Below, one piece after another: positions 53,026 to 60,095 of a DNA stretch of 64,000 nt (position 1 is its first letter; every line of letters starts with the position of its first letter). The notes beneath the pieces were generated by a model. The model was given only the letters and a program-made list of their open reading frames with translations, did no database searches and had not been told where the DNA came from. The stretch covers positions 62,001-126,000 of the forward strand of contig CAJTZS010000002.1 in the NCBI GenBank assembly GCA_910584055.1. Direction: 5' to 3'. A program made the position numbers and the translations under genes. The DNA comes from an uncultured Muribaculaceae bacterium (GTDB lineage: Bacteria; Bacteroidota; Bacteroidia; Bacteroidales; Muribaculaceae).

Positions 53026-53991
53026 CTACTTCATCAACGAAAGATACTTGTCGACAACCAGCAAACCAACCAATTTTTCCCGTTTCTTATCGGAAAATTG
53101 ACTAATCCACTTTTTTGACTCCTCGGAAATCATCTGCGCTTCCTTAGGATGATTCATATAATAAGCTATTTTCTCGCCCACGTCAGAGAAATCCGGGGCA
53201 ATCTCAATATAATGTTTACCGCCCTCAAGCTGCGAATGCATAAGCCATCCCTCAACGCTGGGTTTCGGCATCACAGGAACACAATTCGAAGCCATGATCC
53301 ATTGCAACGACGATGCCATGTCGTATCCCTCAAGGGCAAGAATAAACTTATATTTGAAATGATCGGGTATCGACACGAACTCGGATTGCCAGCGTGAAGG
53401 ATGGCTACGATTCGTGTCGCCCAAATCAAACATTCCATTGTCTGACCATTTCTCAAAAAACTTTACTCTCTCCGGCTTATTGAAAATATCTCCCCTGAAA
53501 AAAAGTTTCGGAATCTTCTTATAGAAAGGGATATTGTCGTGAGGGTTAAGCCAATGGCGTATCGAGTCGAGATTGAGAATCACCGCGTTCTCTTCATTCT
53601 TTCCATTGAGCCTGCGAGCTTTGATAAGAGTGGGGACCGCCGGATTCTCCCATACATCACCATCTTTGAATGCAAGAACCGAATCTTCAGGGAAGTAACG
53701 CAAAGTGCGTTGGGCATCAATCGCATAGCGACTCTGAAATTTACCCACCTTCACATCCTTGAGGACGACTCCGGCTTCCTCAGAAATATAGAAAGGCTCC
53801 TCAAGACGGCAATAAATGTCGCGACGCCATCTGAGATAGTCGGCATCAGCACGCTTCTCCCAGTTGCGCAACATCCTTCTTCGTCTGGCATTGAGCCAGA
53901 AACGGGGCACAAGATTATGAAGTGCTCCCCCGATATAGAAGAACAGCGGCATCTTTTTACCCGGCAAGATGTATTTCTCAATGAAATTCAT
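53026..53991 (-). CDS. GT90/CAP10-family glycosyltransferase
   Basis: The 321-residue protein has KLFFRGDIFNKPERVKFFEKW mid-protein. Its characteristic C-terminal block is HFKYKFILALEGYDMASSLQWIMASNCVPV, followed by GWLMHSQLEGGKHYIEI, which matches the CAP10/LpsA-type GT90 family. Members transfer xylose, glucose or related sugars to surface glycans. It is the first gene of the leftward three-gene operon. Its start codon is part of an inverted repeat shared with the divergent lipoprotein gene, with a -7 box only 4 nt upstream. Confidence 0.85.
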   Translation of the reverse strand: MNFIEKYILPGKKMPLFFYIGGALHNLVPRFWLNARRRRMLRNWEKRADADYLRWRRDIYCRLEEPFYISEEAGVVLKDVKVGKFQSRYAIDAQRTLRYFPEDSVLAFKDGDVWENPAVPTLIKARRLNGKNEENAVILNLDSIRHWLNPHDNIPFYKKIPKLFFRGDIFNKPERVKFFEKWSDNGMFDLGDTNRSHPSRWQSEFVSIPDHFKYKFILALEGYDMASSLQWIMASNCVPVMPKPSVEGWLMHSQLEGGKHYIEIAPDFSDVGEKIAYYMNHPKEAQMISEESKKWISQFSDKKREKLVGLLVVDKYLSLMK

Positions 53992-54050
53992 ATTACAAAA
54001 TTAACGTAAAATTTAGAAATTCGGAAGTTTATGAGTAATTTTGCAATATG
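53989..54050. promoter_or_regulatory. Symmetric divergent promoter, possibly leaderless
   Basis: The 15 bp at each end (53989-54003 and 54036-54050) form an inverted repeat differing at one base. Each arm contains TAATTTTG, four bases and then ATG. The -7 box therefore lies only 4 nt before each start codon, which would give leaderless or nearly leaderless transcripts for both the GT90 operon and the lipoprotein gene. Confidence 0.55.
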
Positions 54051-55034
54051 CAAAACGTATTTACTTCAATATTAAGTTTGATATTGCTGGTATCTTGCAG
54101 CGCGAAGAAGGCAAATTCCACCGATGAATCCGCCGGTTTTCAGGATTCATCCGAAATGATTGCCAACGCCGGGGAAGCTGTATCGTTCGATGCCGACAGC
54201 GCTTACGTCTATCTGAAAAAGCAGGTGGACTTCGGGCCGCGTGTACCCAACACCGAGGCTCATCGCCTCGCCGGCGACTGGATGGTTTCGGAGCTGAAAC
54301 GTCACGGTGCATACGTAATGGAACAACGCGCCGGCCTGAAGGCTTTCGACGGCACCGTTCTCAAAGCACGAAACATCTTCGGCCAGTTCAATCCTGAAAT
54401 TGACGACCGCACCCTGCTCCTCGCGCACTACGACTGCCGCCCCTGGGCGGACGAAGACCCTGACCCGGAAAAACGGAAGCTACCCGTTGACGGAGCCAAT
54501 GACGGGGCAAGCGGCGTGGCTGTACTCCTTGAAATCGCACGCCAGATTTCCATCGACAATCCCGGGAAAGGGATTGACATACTTTTTGTCGATGCCGAAG
54601 ACTGGGGCACAGAAGGAGATGACGACTCATGGGCGATGGGCGCGCGTCATTTCGCACAAAACCCCATAAAGGATGGCTACATGCCATCAAGAGTAATCGT
54701 TGCGGACATGGTAGGCGGTACGGGTGCAAAATTTCCTATTGAATATTTCTCTCAGCAATCAGAGCCAGATCTTGTTTCGGCAATATGGAATTGCGCAGCG
54801 GAGAGTGGCAACGGTGCACTGTTCCCCCGACAGTTGGGAGGAGCAGTGACCGATGATCATGTTGAATTTATCAAACAGGGAATCCCGGCAGTTGATATAA
54901 TCGAGTATCATCCACGCTCGGGATTCAATCCCAACTGGCACACATCTACCGACAATATCGACAATATCGACAAGAACACCCTCAAAGCGGTGGGCGAAAC
55001 TATAATGACCTATATTCGCCGGTATTTAAATTAA
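54048..55034 (+). CDS. M28-family lipoprotein, glutaminyl-cyclase-like
   Basis: The 328-residue lipoprotein has a signal peptide ending in LLVSC (cysteine 17). The M28/glutaminyl cyclase zinc fold is visible: LAHYDCRPWADEDPD, DGANDGASGVAVLLE (zinc aspartate), VDAEDWG (catalytic glutamate pair) and a final NPNWHTSTDNID with the zinc histidine. The single-zinc signature and NPNWHTSTDN resemble glutaminyl-peptide cyclotransferases more than aminopeptidases. Such enzymes cap N-terminal glutamines of exported proteins in Bacteroidetes. It is followed by tyrS across a heptamer array and may share its transcript. Confidence 0.88.
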   Translation: MQNVFTSILSLILLVSCSAKKANSTDESAGFQDSSEMIANAGEAVSFDADSAYVYLKKQVDFGPRVPNTEAHRLAGDWMVSELKRHGAYVMEQRAGLKAFDGTVLKARNIFGQFNPEIDDRTLLLAHYDCRPWADEDPDPEKRKLPVDGANDGASGVAVLLEIARQISIDNPGKGIDILFVDAEDWGTEGDDDSWAMGARHFAQNPIKDGYMPSRVIVADMVGGTGAKFPIEYFSQQSEPDLVSAIWNCAAESGNGALFPRQLGGAVTDDHVEFIKQGIPAVDIIEYHPRSGFNPNWHTSTDNIDNIDKNTLKAVGETIMTYIRRYLN

Positions 55035-55065
55035 ACATTTAACATTAAACATTACACATTAAATA
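55031..55065 (+). repeat. Heptamer repeat family B, copy 4
   Basis: Five heptamers (TTAAACA, TTTAACA, TTAAACA, TTACACA, TTAAATA) begin at the lipoprotein stop codon and end 5 nt before the tyrS start. They make up nearly the whole spacer. Only one arm is present. Confidence 0.85.
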
Positions 55066-55070
55066 AAGAG

Positions 55071-56363
55071 ATGAATTTCATAGAAGAACTGACGTGGCGC
55101 GGCATGATCCATACCATGATGCCCGGCACAGACGAACAGCTCAACAAAGAGATGACCACAGCATACCTCGGAATCGATCCGACGGCAGACTCACTTCACA
55201 TCGGTCACCTCTGTGGAGTCATGATGCTCCGTCATTTCCAACGATGCGGGCATAAACCCTTAGCTCTTGTTGGCGGTGCCACCGGAATGATCGGCGACCC
55301 TTCGGGAAAATCCGCCGAGCGCAATCTTCTTGACGAGAAAACCCTCCGCCACAATCAGGAGGCGATTAAGAAACAGCTTGCAAAATTCCTCGACTTCGAA
55401 TCGGATGCCCCCAACCGTGCGGAAATGGTCAACAACTATGACTGGACCAAAGACGTGACATTCCTGGATTTCGCGAGAGAAATCGGCAAGCACATCACCG
55501 TCAACTACATGATGGCGAAAGACAGCGTGCAGAAACGTCTGAACGGAGAAGCCCGCGACGGACTAAGCTTCACGGAGTTCACCTATCAGCTTCTGCAGGG
55601 ATTCGATTTCCTCCACCTATATCAAGACAAAAACTGCAAGCTTCAGCTTGGAGGTTCTGACCAGTGGGGAAATATCACCACAGGAGCCGAACTGATCCGC
55701 CGTAAACTCGGCGGGGAAGTCTTCGCGCTGACATGTCCGTTAATCACTAAAGCAGACGGCGGCAAATTCGGCAAGACAGAAAGCGGAAATGTGTGGCTTG
55801 ATCCACGCTACACTTCCCCCTATAAGTTCTATCAGTTCTGGCTCAACGTCTCTGATGCGGATGCTGAGAAATATCTTAAGATATTCACGTTCCTATCGAA
55901 AGAGGAGATTGAAGAGCTCGTGCGTGAACATAACGAGAACCCCGGCGCCCGTCCGCTCCAGAAGCGCCTTGCGAAAGAGGTAACAACGATGGTTCACAGC
56001 GAGAAAGATTACGAAGCTGCCGTTGAAGCGTCACAGATTCTTTTCGGCAACAATACCGGAGAGGCTTTGAAAGCTCTTGATGAGCAGACACTTCTTGACA
56101 TCTTCGATGGCGTGCCACGTTTTGTAATATCAAAGGCTGAACTCGAAGCAGGGATTCCGGTACTCGACCTTTTAGCTGTAAAGGCAACAGTGTTCCCATC
56201 GAAAGGTGAAGCGCGCAAAATGATTCAGGGTGGAGGAGTAAGCCTGAACAAAGAGAAGCTTACAGATTCCGCAGCCGTCATAGACTCGACTTCCCTGCTT
56301 GGCGGCAAATATCTACATATCCAGAAAGGGAAGAAGAACCATTTCCTCCTGATAGCAGAATAA
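55071..56363 (+). CDS. tyrS: Tyrosine-tRNA ligase
   Basis: The 430-residue enzyme has YLGIDPTADSLHIGHLCG (HIGH), the YQLLQGFDFLHLYQDKNCKLQLGGSDQWGNI tyrosine-binding region, KFGKTESGN as the KMSKS loop, and a C-terminal S4-like domain (FPSKGEARKMIQGGGVSLN). It charges tRNA-Tyr. The length is as expected. A strong 19-bp hairpin terminator follows. Confidence 0.97.
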   Translation: MNFIEELTWRGMIHTMMPGTDEQLNKEMTTAYLGIDPTADSLHIGHLCGVMMLRHFQRCGHKPLALVGGATGMIGDPSGKSAERNLLDEKTLRHNQEAIKKQLAKFLDFESDAPNRAEMVNNYDWTKDVTFLDFAREIGKHITVNYMMAKDSVQKRLNGEARDGLSFTEFTYQLLQGFDFLHLYQDKNCKLQLGGSDQWGNITTGAELIRRKLGGEVFALTCPLITKADGGKFGKTESGNVWLDPRYTSPYKFYQFWLNVSDADAEKYLKIFTFLSKEEIEELVREHNENPGARPLQKRLAKEVTTMVHSEKDYEAAVEASQILFGNNTGEALKALDEQTLLDIFDGVPRFVISKAELEAGIPVLDLLAVKATVFPSKGEARKMIQGGGVSLNKEKLTDSAAVIDSTSLLGGKYLHIQKGKKNHFLLIAE

Positions 56364-56377
56364 GAAGTCAACAGATA

Positions 56378-56421
56378 AAACATCGGGGCGAAGTTATTAA
56401 TTTAACTTCGCCCCGATGTTT
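56378..56421 (+). terminator. tyrS terminator
   Basis: A perfect 19-bp stem (56378-56396 with 56403-56421), loop TTAATT, is followed by a run of T. It is among the clearest terminators in the window. Confidence 0.92.
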
Positions 56422-56499
56422 TTATTCATATACAATCAATGAAGTTGTGTAACTACTCAGCTATTTTCTTTTTAGGTAAAATGCATAGTATCAATGTAG

Positions 56500-56571
56500 G
56501 GCTACACCCCGGTGCAGCCGCAAAAACGGAAAAAACTGCATCGCGATACCGGATGCTCCGGGGGAGCATCC
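56500..56571. repeat. Two further palindrome D copies
   Basis: 56500-56519 (GGCTACACC-CC-GGTGCAGCC, one mismatch) and 56551-56571 (GGATGCTCC-GGG-GGAGCATCC) lie in opposite flank orientation. The second is followed by CCTACATTTG, with TACATTTG at 56573-56580. They occupy the 399-bp gap 56364-56762, which also holds the inverted element below and no gene I trust. Confidence 0.8.
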
Positions 56572-56633
56572 CTACATTTGACTGGCACTCAATCGGTTTT
56601 TATAGCCGAGTAGTTACTGTCTGGCTCTCTTTT

Positions 56634-56697
56634 GTTAAAATCCATTTTCGGTGCAGTCACATAGCCCACTATGCTCCTTTGCCTTAAATGGATTTTA
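56634..56697. repeat. Inverted-repeat element sharing the MITE core
   Basis: TTAAAATCCATTT on the left is mirrored by AAATGGATTTTA on the right. The 24-bp core (56656-56679) matches the inverted core of the element at 24052-24240 at 22 of 24 positions. A TAAACAAGCTCTTAA segment further right resembles the interior of the mini-element at 48347. Confidence 0.6.
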
Positions 56698-56762
56698 TCC
56701 AAAAGATAGCCGCCCCAAATTTCACATTTATTTTTAAACAAGCTCTTAATAGTACAAATATC

Positions 56763-58007
56763 ATGCCAAATATCAGGAAAAGGATAGAGTTTAGCAAGGT
56801 GAGGATATATCAGCAGGAACTGAGGCCGGAAAACACCGATGAAAACGGAGATAAAAACGACGAGGAGGGAAAAGATTTTTCAGAGTGTGAAATAAAATTT
56901 GAAATCAAAGGGGAAAATCTAAACGGACACGGCCCGCAGATAGCTGCCACCGTAACCGATGAAAACGGGGAAAGCCATCCTGCCATGGGAGGATGGCCTG
57001 AAGTTGAAGTGGCATTCACAGTAAGTGAAAGTGACATCCCGAGGGTTAACGCATGGTTTGACGACAACTATCAGGGAGTGACTGAGCCGGAGAGCGCGCT
57101 GTTACAGAAAAATCGCACTGCTGCGGTGCTTAACGCACTCAAAAGTTACTTCAATTCCGCGGTTTCATCGAATCTTTTTACATCTCCATTCCGAATCGGA
57201 TGGCACTACCGCTTCACCGATGGCTCGCTTTCCACATTTCACGACTCCGGAATATTGGCATGCTTTCACTCTGCGCCCCGATTGCTTATTGTGAGGCGGC
57301 AGCTCTCCGACAAGCACCTCCACACCCGCGCCCAAGTGAGGAATATACCCGGAAGGCTACATTATCAGCTACAGCCTGCATCAGATTTCAAAGAAATCCG
57401 CGACAGATTAAAGGCAATCGAAATATACATTACAAAGCCGGTGGAATTGTATCCCCCCAACGGAGAGGTTGCCGGCATACGAAGCGTGACCATTGACGGG
57501 TCTCCACACCGCTGCTGGCATTACGACCGATATTCGGAGAGCGATGTAGCGTTACGTGTTTCCCAGGATAATGATTTTCGGAGAATAGGGTCAATTTCCA
57601 TCAATGAAATCGGTGATAACAACAATTATATAGCCGTTCCCATTGCCGCCGGAGCTTTGGCGGATTTCTCAAAACTGCCAAAACCGGATTCCACAACCGG
57701 AGGCAATCCTTCAATGGCGGGGAAAACAATAAGAATCCTCACCGAACCGCTGCATCTCGATTATAAGGAGGATGAGAAAAGCGTCCGGGCAGTAACCCTC
57801 CGGGGAGTGTTCCAAAGGGACAAGGTAAAGTTTCGGCTATATGCTTCCCAGCATCGCGAAAACCGGCATCTTATAGCATCTGTAACCGGGCCCTATATCC
57901 GCGGTATATATGGAAACCGCTGGCGCTGGTTCGAAATTGAGATAGAAGCGCAGATGCGCGAGGGCGACTTCTTTGAAGCCGCGACCTTCGAATTCAACGT
58001 TTCTTGA
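56763..58007 (+). CDS. Conserved-looking protein of unknown family
   Basis: A 414-residue protein without a signal peptide or membrane helix. It starts MPNIRKRIEFSKVRIYQQE, has a charged segment rich in Asp, Glu and Lys (residues about 20-55), and then a long beta-rich body (IGWHYRFTDGSLSTFHDSG, YITKPVELYPPNGEVAG, IRGIYGNRWRWFEIEIEAQM). The composition suggests an assembly of beta-sandwich or immunoglobulin-like units. The WHYRFTDGSL context faintly resembles structural proteins of Bacteroidales phages, but I cannot support that. The ATG at 56763 is chosen because the upstream extension from 56688 reads repeat DNA. Its last 14 bp overlap the convergent SemiSWEET gene. Confidence 0.55.
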   Translation: MPNIRKRIEFSKVRIYQQELRPENTDENGDKNDEEGKDFSECEIKFEIKGENLNGHGPQIAATVTDENGESHPAMGGWPEVEVAFTVSESDIPRVNAWFDDNYQGVTEPESALLQKNRTAAVLNALKSYFNSAVSSNLFTSPFRIGWHYRFTDGSLSTFHDSGILACFHSAPRLLIVRRQLSDKHLHTRAQVRNIPGRLHYQLQPASDFKEIRDRLKAIEIYITKPVELYPPNGEVAGIRSVTIDGSPHRCWHYDRYSESDVALRVSQDNDFRRIGSISINEIGDNNNYIAVPIAAGALADFSKLPKPDSTTGGNPSMAGKTIRILTEPLHLDYKEDEKSVRAVTLRGVFQRDKVKFRLYASQHRENRHLIASVTGPYIRGIYGNRWRWFEIEIEAQMREGDFFEAATFEFNVS

Positions 58008-58260
58008 AATAATCGTTATACATCTTGATCCCGAAGACAATGGCGGAAGAAGTTCCGGTGATCAGATTGGTAATCCACAAAGGCATATTGCCAAGCATGA
58101 ATCCCTGAATGACGAAGAATACAGACCCAAGAAACATCAGCAGAAAAGTTGGGAGTGCGATACCGTCGGTATCGCGAGTGCGGATTGTATATATTGCCTG
58201 GGGGAGATAACCAAACACCATACATATTGCGGCCGCATAGCCGATTATAGTTACGAGCAC
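57994..58260 (-). CDS. SemiSWEET-type sugar transporter
   Basis: This 88-residue membrane protein has three transmembrane helices and the PQ-loop motif GYLPQAIYTIRTRDTDGI in the first, with FLGSVFFVIQGFMLGNMPLWITN between the second and third. This is the half-unit architecture of bacterial SemiSWEETs, which dimerise to move small sugars. The start is a GTG at 58258-58260. It ends within 14 bp of the neighbour's coding end. Heptamer array B5 lies on its upstream side. Confidence 0.85.
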   Translation of the reverse strand: MLVTIIGYAAAICMVFGYLPQAIYTIRTRDTDGIALPTFLLMFLGSVFFVIQGFMLGNMPLWITNLITGTSSAIVFGIKMYNDYFKKR

Positions 58261-58374
58261 TTTAATTAATGTTTAATGTTGAATATTTAATGTTTAATGT
58301 TGAATGCCTTCCTTTAATGTGAAATGCCGAATCAAACCATTAAACATTTCACATTAAACATTTCACATTACAAT
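58261..58374. repeat. Heptamer repeat family B, copy 5
   Basis: Left heptamers (TTAATGT, TTAATGT, TGAATAT, TTAATGT, TTAATGT) are mirrored by CATTAAA, CATTTCA, CATTAAA, CATTTCA, CATTACA. On the minus strand the right arm starts at the stop codon of the gene at 58368, and the left arm ends at the SemiSWEET start, so the whole gap is repeat. Confidence 0.9.
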
Positions 58375-59237
58375 AAGGTTCTTGGGAAGGCGTCGATAAA
58401 TGAGCCGGGGGTGGCGTTCAGAATCTCGACACCACGGGAGTCGGCAAACTCCTTGACAGCGAAATAGCTGCGGAAAGCTATCGAAAAGCTCTCGTATATC
58501 TGATGCAGGTGAATGTCTTTGTAAAGGTTCTCCACGCGCTCCCGCTCCTTCTCGTTGTCGCGATAAAAATGCGGTTGCACCGACACCACTCGGTTGTTGT
58601 CTGTCACCCACAGGGTCTTGCTCCAGCTGTGGTCAGCCCCTGTAAGGAGAATCTTAGAATAGCCCTCCCTGATAGCAATCATAAGCGCGGGCACAAGGAC
58701 ATTGCGCGGCCTTGGCATTGCAAGCCCATGCCCATACAGAAATCTCACCAGCCATTTCCAGCCGGAGGCAGGCGTGAGATTGAAATACCTCACCTCGATA
58801 TTATCCGGCAAACGTTTTAAATCCTCGCATTTCCTTTGCTTTACGGGGACATAGAGTGCCATCCTCCAGTCCACTCGCCCCAATGCAGACCACATATCCT
58901 CAACATTCCCCTGTTTCCGTTCCTGAAAAAACAGGCCGTCGGCGAGAATATGCATCTTAGGCCTGAGGTCGAAAAAATCCTGCGTGAGCGGTGCGAAATT
59001 CACAGAAAGCAGGTCATGAGATTTAAGCACATCCTTATGATTGTCAATGGCATCACGCAGGGAAGGGCCATTTCCCATCACAATCAATTCGCCCTTGTTT
59101 TCAGCGGATGCCGCCGACGGCTTGCCGGACATCAGACCCACTTTCAAAAGCGAAGCCATCGAATCTGCGAATGCGCCCAAAATACCTTTTATTTTATCAA
59201 CTTTTCCCATCTTATAATCAGAAGTTGTATCAGCCAA
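58368..59237 (-). CDS. GNGPSL-motif protein (DUF115/GT42-like)
   Basis: The 289-residue cytoplasmic protein has a helical N-terminus and then LIVMGNGPSLRDAIDNHKDVL, a glycine-rich nucleotide-type loop near residue 52. It continues with SVNFAPLTQDFFDLRPKMHILAD and ILLTGADHSWSKTLW near residue 198. This pattern is shared by MptE-like DUF115 proteins and by GT42 sialyltransferases such as CstII, in which it helps bind CMP-sugar. I cannot choose between them. It lies apart from the main glycosyltransferase cluster and is divergent from ferritin. Confidence 0.65.
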   Translation of the reverse strand: MADTTSDYKMGKVDKIKGILGAFADSMASLLKVGLMSGKPSAASAENKGELIVMGNGPSLRDAIDNHKDVLKSHDLLSVNFAPLTQDFFDLRPKMHILADGLFFQERKQGNVEDMWSALGRVDWRMALYVPVKQRKCEDLKRLPDNIEVRYFNLTPASGWKWLVRFLYGHGLAMPRPRNVLVPALMIAIREGYSKILLTGADHSWSKTLWVTDNNRVVSVQPHFYRDNEKERERVENLYKDIHLHQIYESFSIAFRSYFAVKEFADSRGVEILNATPGSFIDAFPRTLL

Positions 59238-59279
59238 ATTTTAATCATAAATAATCTACAAAATTGCGAAATAATTGTT

Positions 59280-59287
59280 ATTTTTGC
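59280..59287 (+). promoter_or_regulatory. Candidate ferritin promoter -7
   Basis: TATTTTTG fits TAnnTTTG, 114 nt before the ferritin start. The transcript leader would include palindrome E. Confidence 0.4.
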
Positions 59288-59321
59288 AAAAATAATTTTT
59301 AAGCGGTTGTTTAAAAGAGTG

Positions 59322-59345
59322 CGGTCGTTGCGAGCAACAACCGCT
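59322..59345. repeat. 24-bp palindromic repeat E, copy 2
   Basis: This is the exact reverse complement of 15489-15512. It lies in the presumed ferritin leader; a related GCGAGCAACA follows a few bases later. Confidence 0.85.
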
Positions 59346-59401
59346 CCGGTTTGCGAGCAACATAGATTACTAATTTAGACAATTAAAATATAAATTTCAA
59401 A

Positions 59402-59920
59402 ATGACAATCAATCAAAAACTTGCAGATGCAATCAACGACCAGATCAATGCTGAATTCTGGTCAGCGTTCCTTTATCTTTCAATGGCATGCTACTGGGAA
59501 CAGCAGGGCCGCTCAGGAATCGCAAACTGGTTTAAGGTTCAGTTCAAAGAAGAGCAGGCGCATGCTGAAATTTTCATCGATTACCTGCACGCACGCGGCG
59601 GGGAAGTGAAGCTCCAGCCAATCGACAAGATGAAACAGACATGGAATTCCCTTGAAGAGACATTCAGCGACACCTTGGCTCACGAGCAGAATGTGACAAA
59701 ACGTATCAACGACCTTTACGCCCTCGCAGAAGAGGAGAAAGATTATGCAACACGCCAGATGCTGAACTGGTATATCGCGGAGCAGGTTGAAGAAGAAGAC
59801 AACGTCCAGAAAATTCTCGACAACCTCAAGCTTGTGAACGGCGACGGAACCGGCATACTCCAGATCGACCGCGAACTCGGAGCCCGCACATTTGTCGCAC
59901 CCAGCATAGCGAAGGAATAA
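59402..59920 (+). CDS. ftnA: Non-heme ferritin
   Basis: The 172-residue four-helix ferritin has ferroxidase-centre residues in NAEFWSAFLYLSMACYWEQQG (Glu of NAEF) and FKEEQAHAEIFIDYLHARGG (Glu-x-x-His). The LAEEEKDYATRQMLNWYIAEQVEEE segment supplies further ligands. It oxidises and stores iron. It stands alone, with a hairpin downstream and no visible Fur box. Confidence 0.96.
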   Translation: MTINQKLADAINDQINAEFWSAFLYLSMACYWEQQGRSGIANWFKVQFKEEQAHAEIFIDYLHARGGEVKLQPIDKMKQTWNSLEETFSDTLAHEQNVTKRINDLYALAEEEKDYATRQMLNWYIAEQVEEEDNVQKILDNLKLVNGDGTGILQIDRELGARTFVAPSIAKE

Positions 59921-59945
59921 GCATAAATGCCCTTATTTCAATAGA

Positions 59946-59983
59946 GAATAATAATTATGGAAAAAATTCCGTAATTATTATTC
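59946..59983. terminator. Hairpin after ferritin
   Basis: A 16-bp stem (59946-59961 with 59968-59983, one G-T pair) and six-base loop lie 25 nt past the ferritin stop. AT-rich composition and the following TATTTG make termination plausible. Confidence 0.6.
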
Positions 59984-60001
59984 TATTTGAAAAATTTTGA
60001 C

Positions 60002-60009
60002 TAATTTTG
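60002..60009 (+). promoter_or_regulatory. pckA promoter -7 element
   Basis: TAATTTTG matches TAnnTTTG, with an 86-nt distance to the pckA start. No clear -33 box was found. Confidence 0.5.
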
Positions 60010-60095
60010 CAACGTGGTTAACAAGGGAACTGCATGCCCCCTTGAAACAGAAGAAGGCAAAATAACATTAAAACCCAAATAAATATCTAAGATTT

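Noticed and set aside
56439..56687. Open frame of 82 codons after tyrS
   Set aside because: It reads through two palindromic repeats and an inverted element, with no protein-like pattern.
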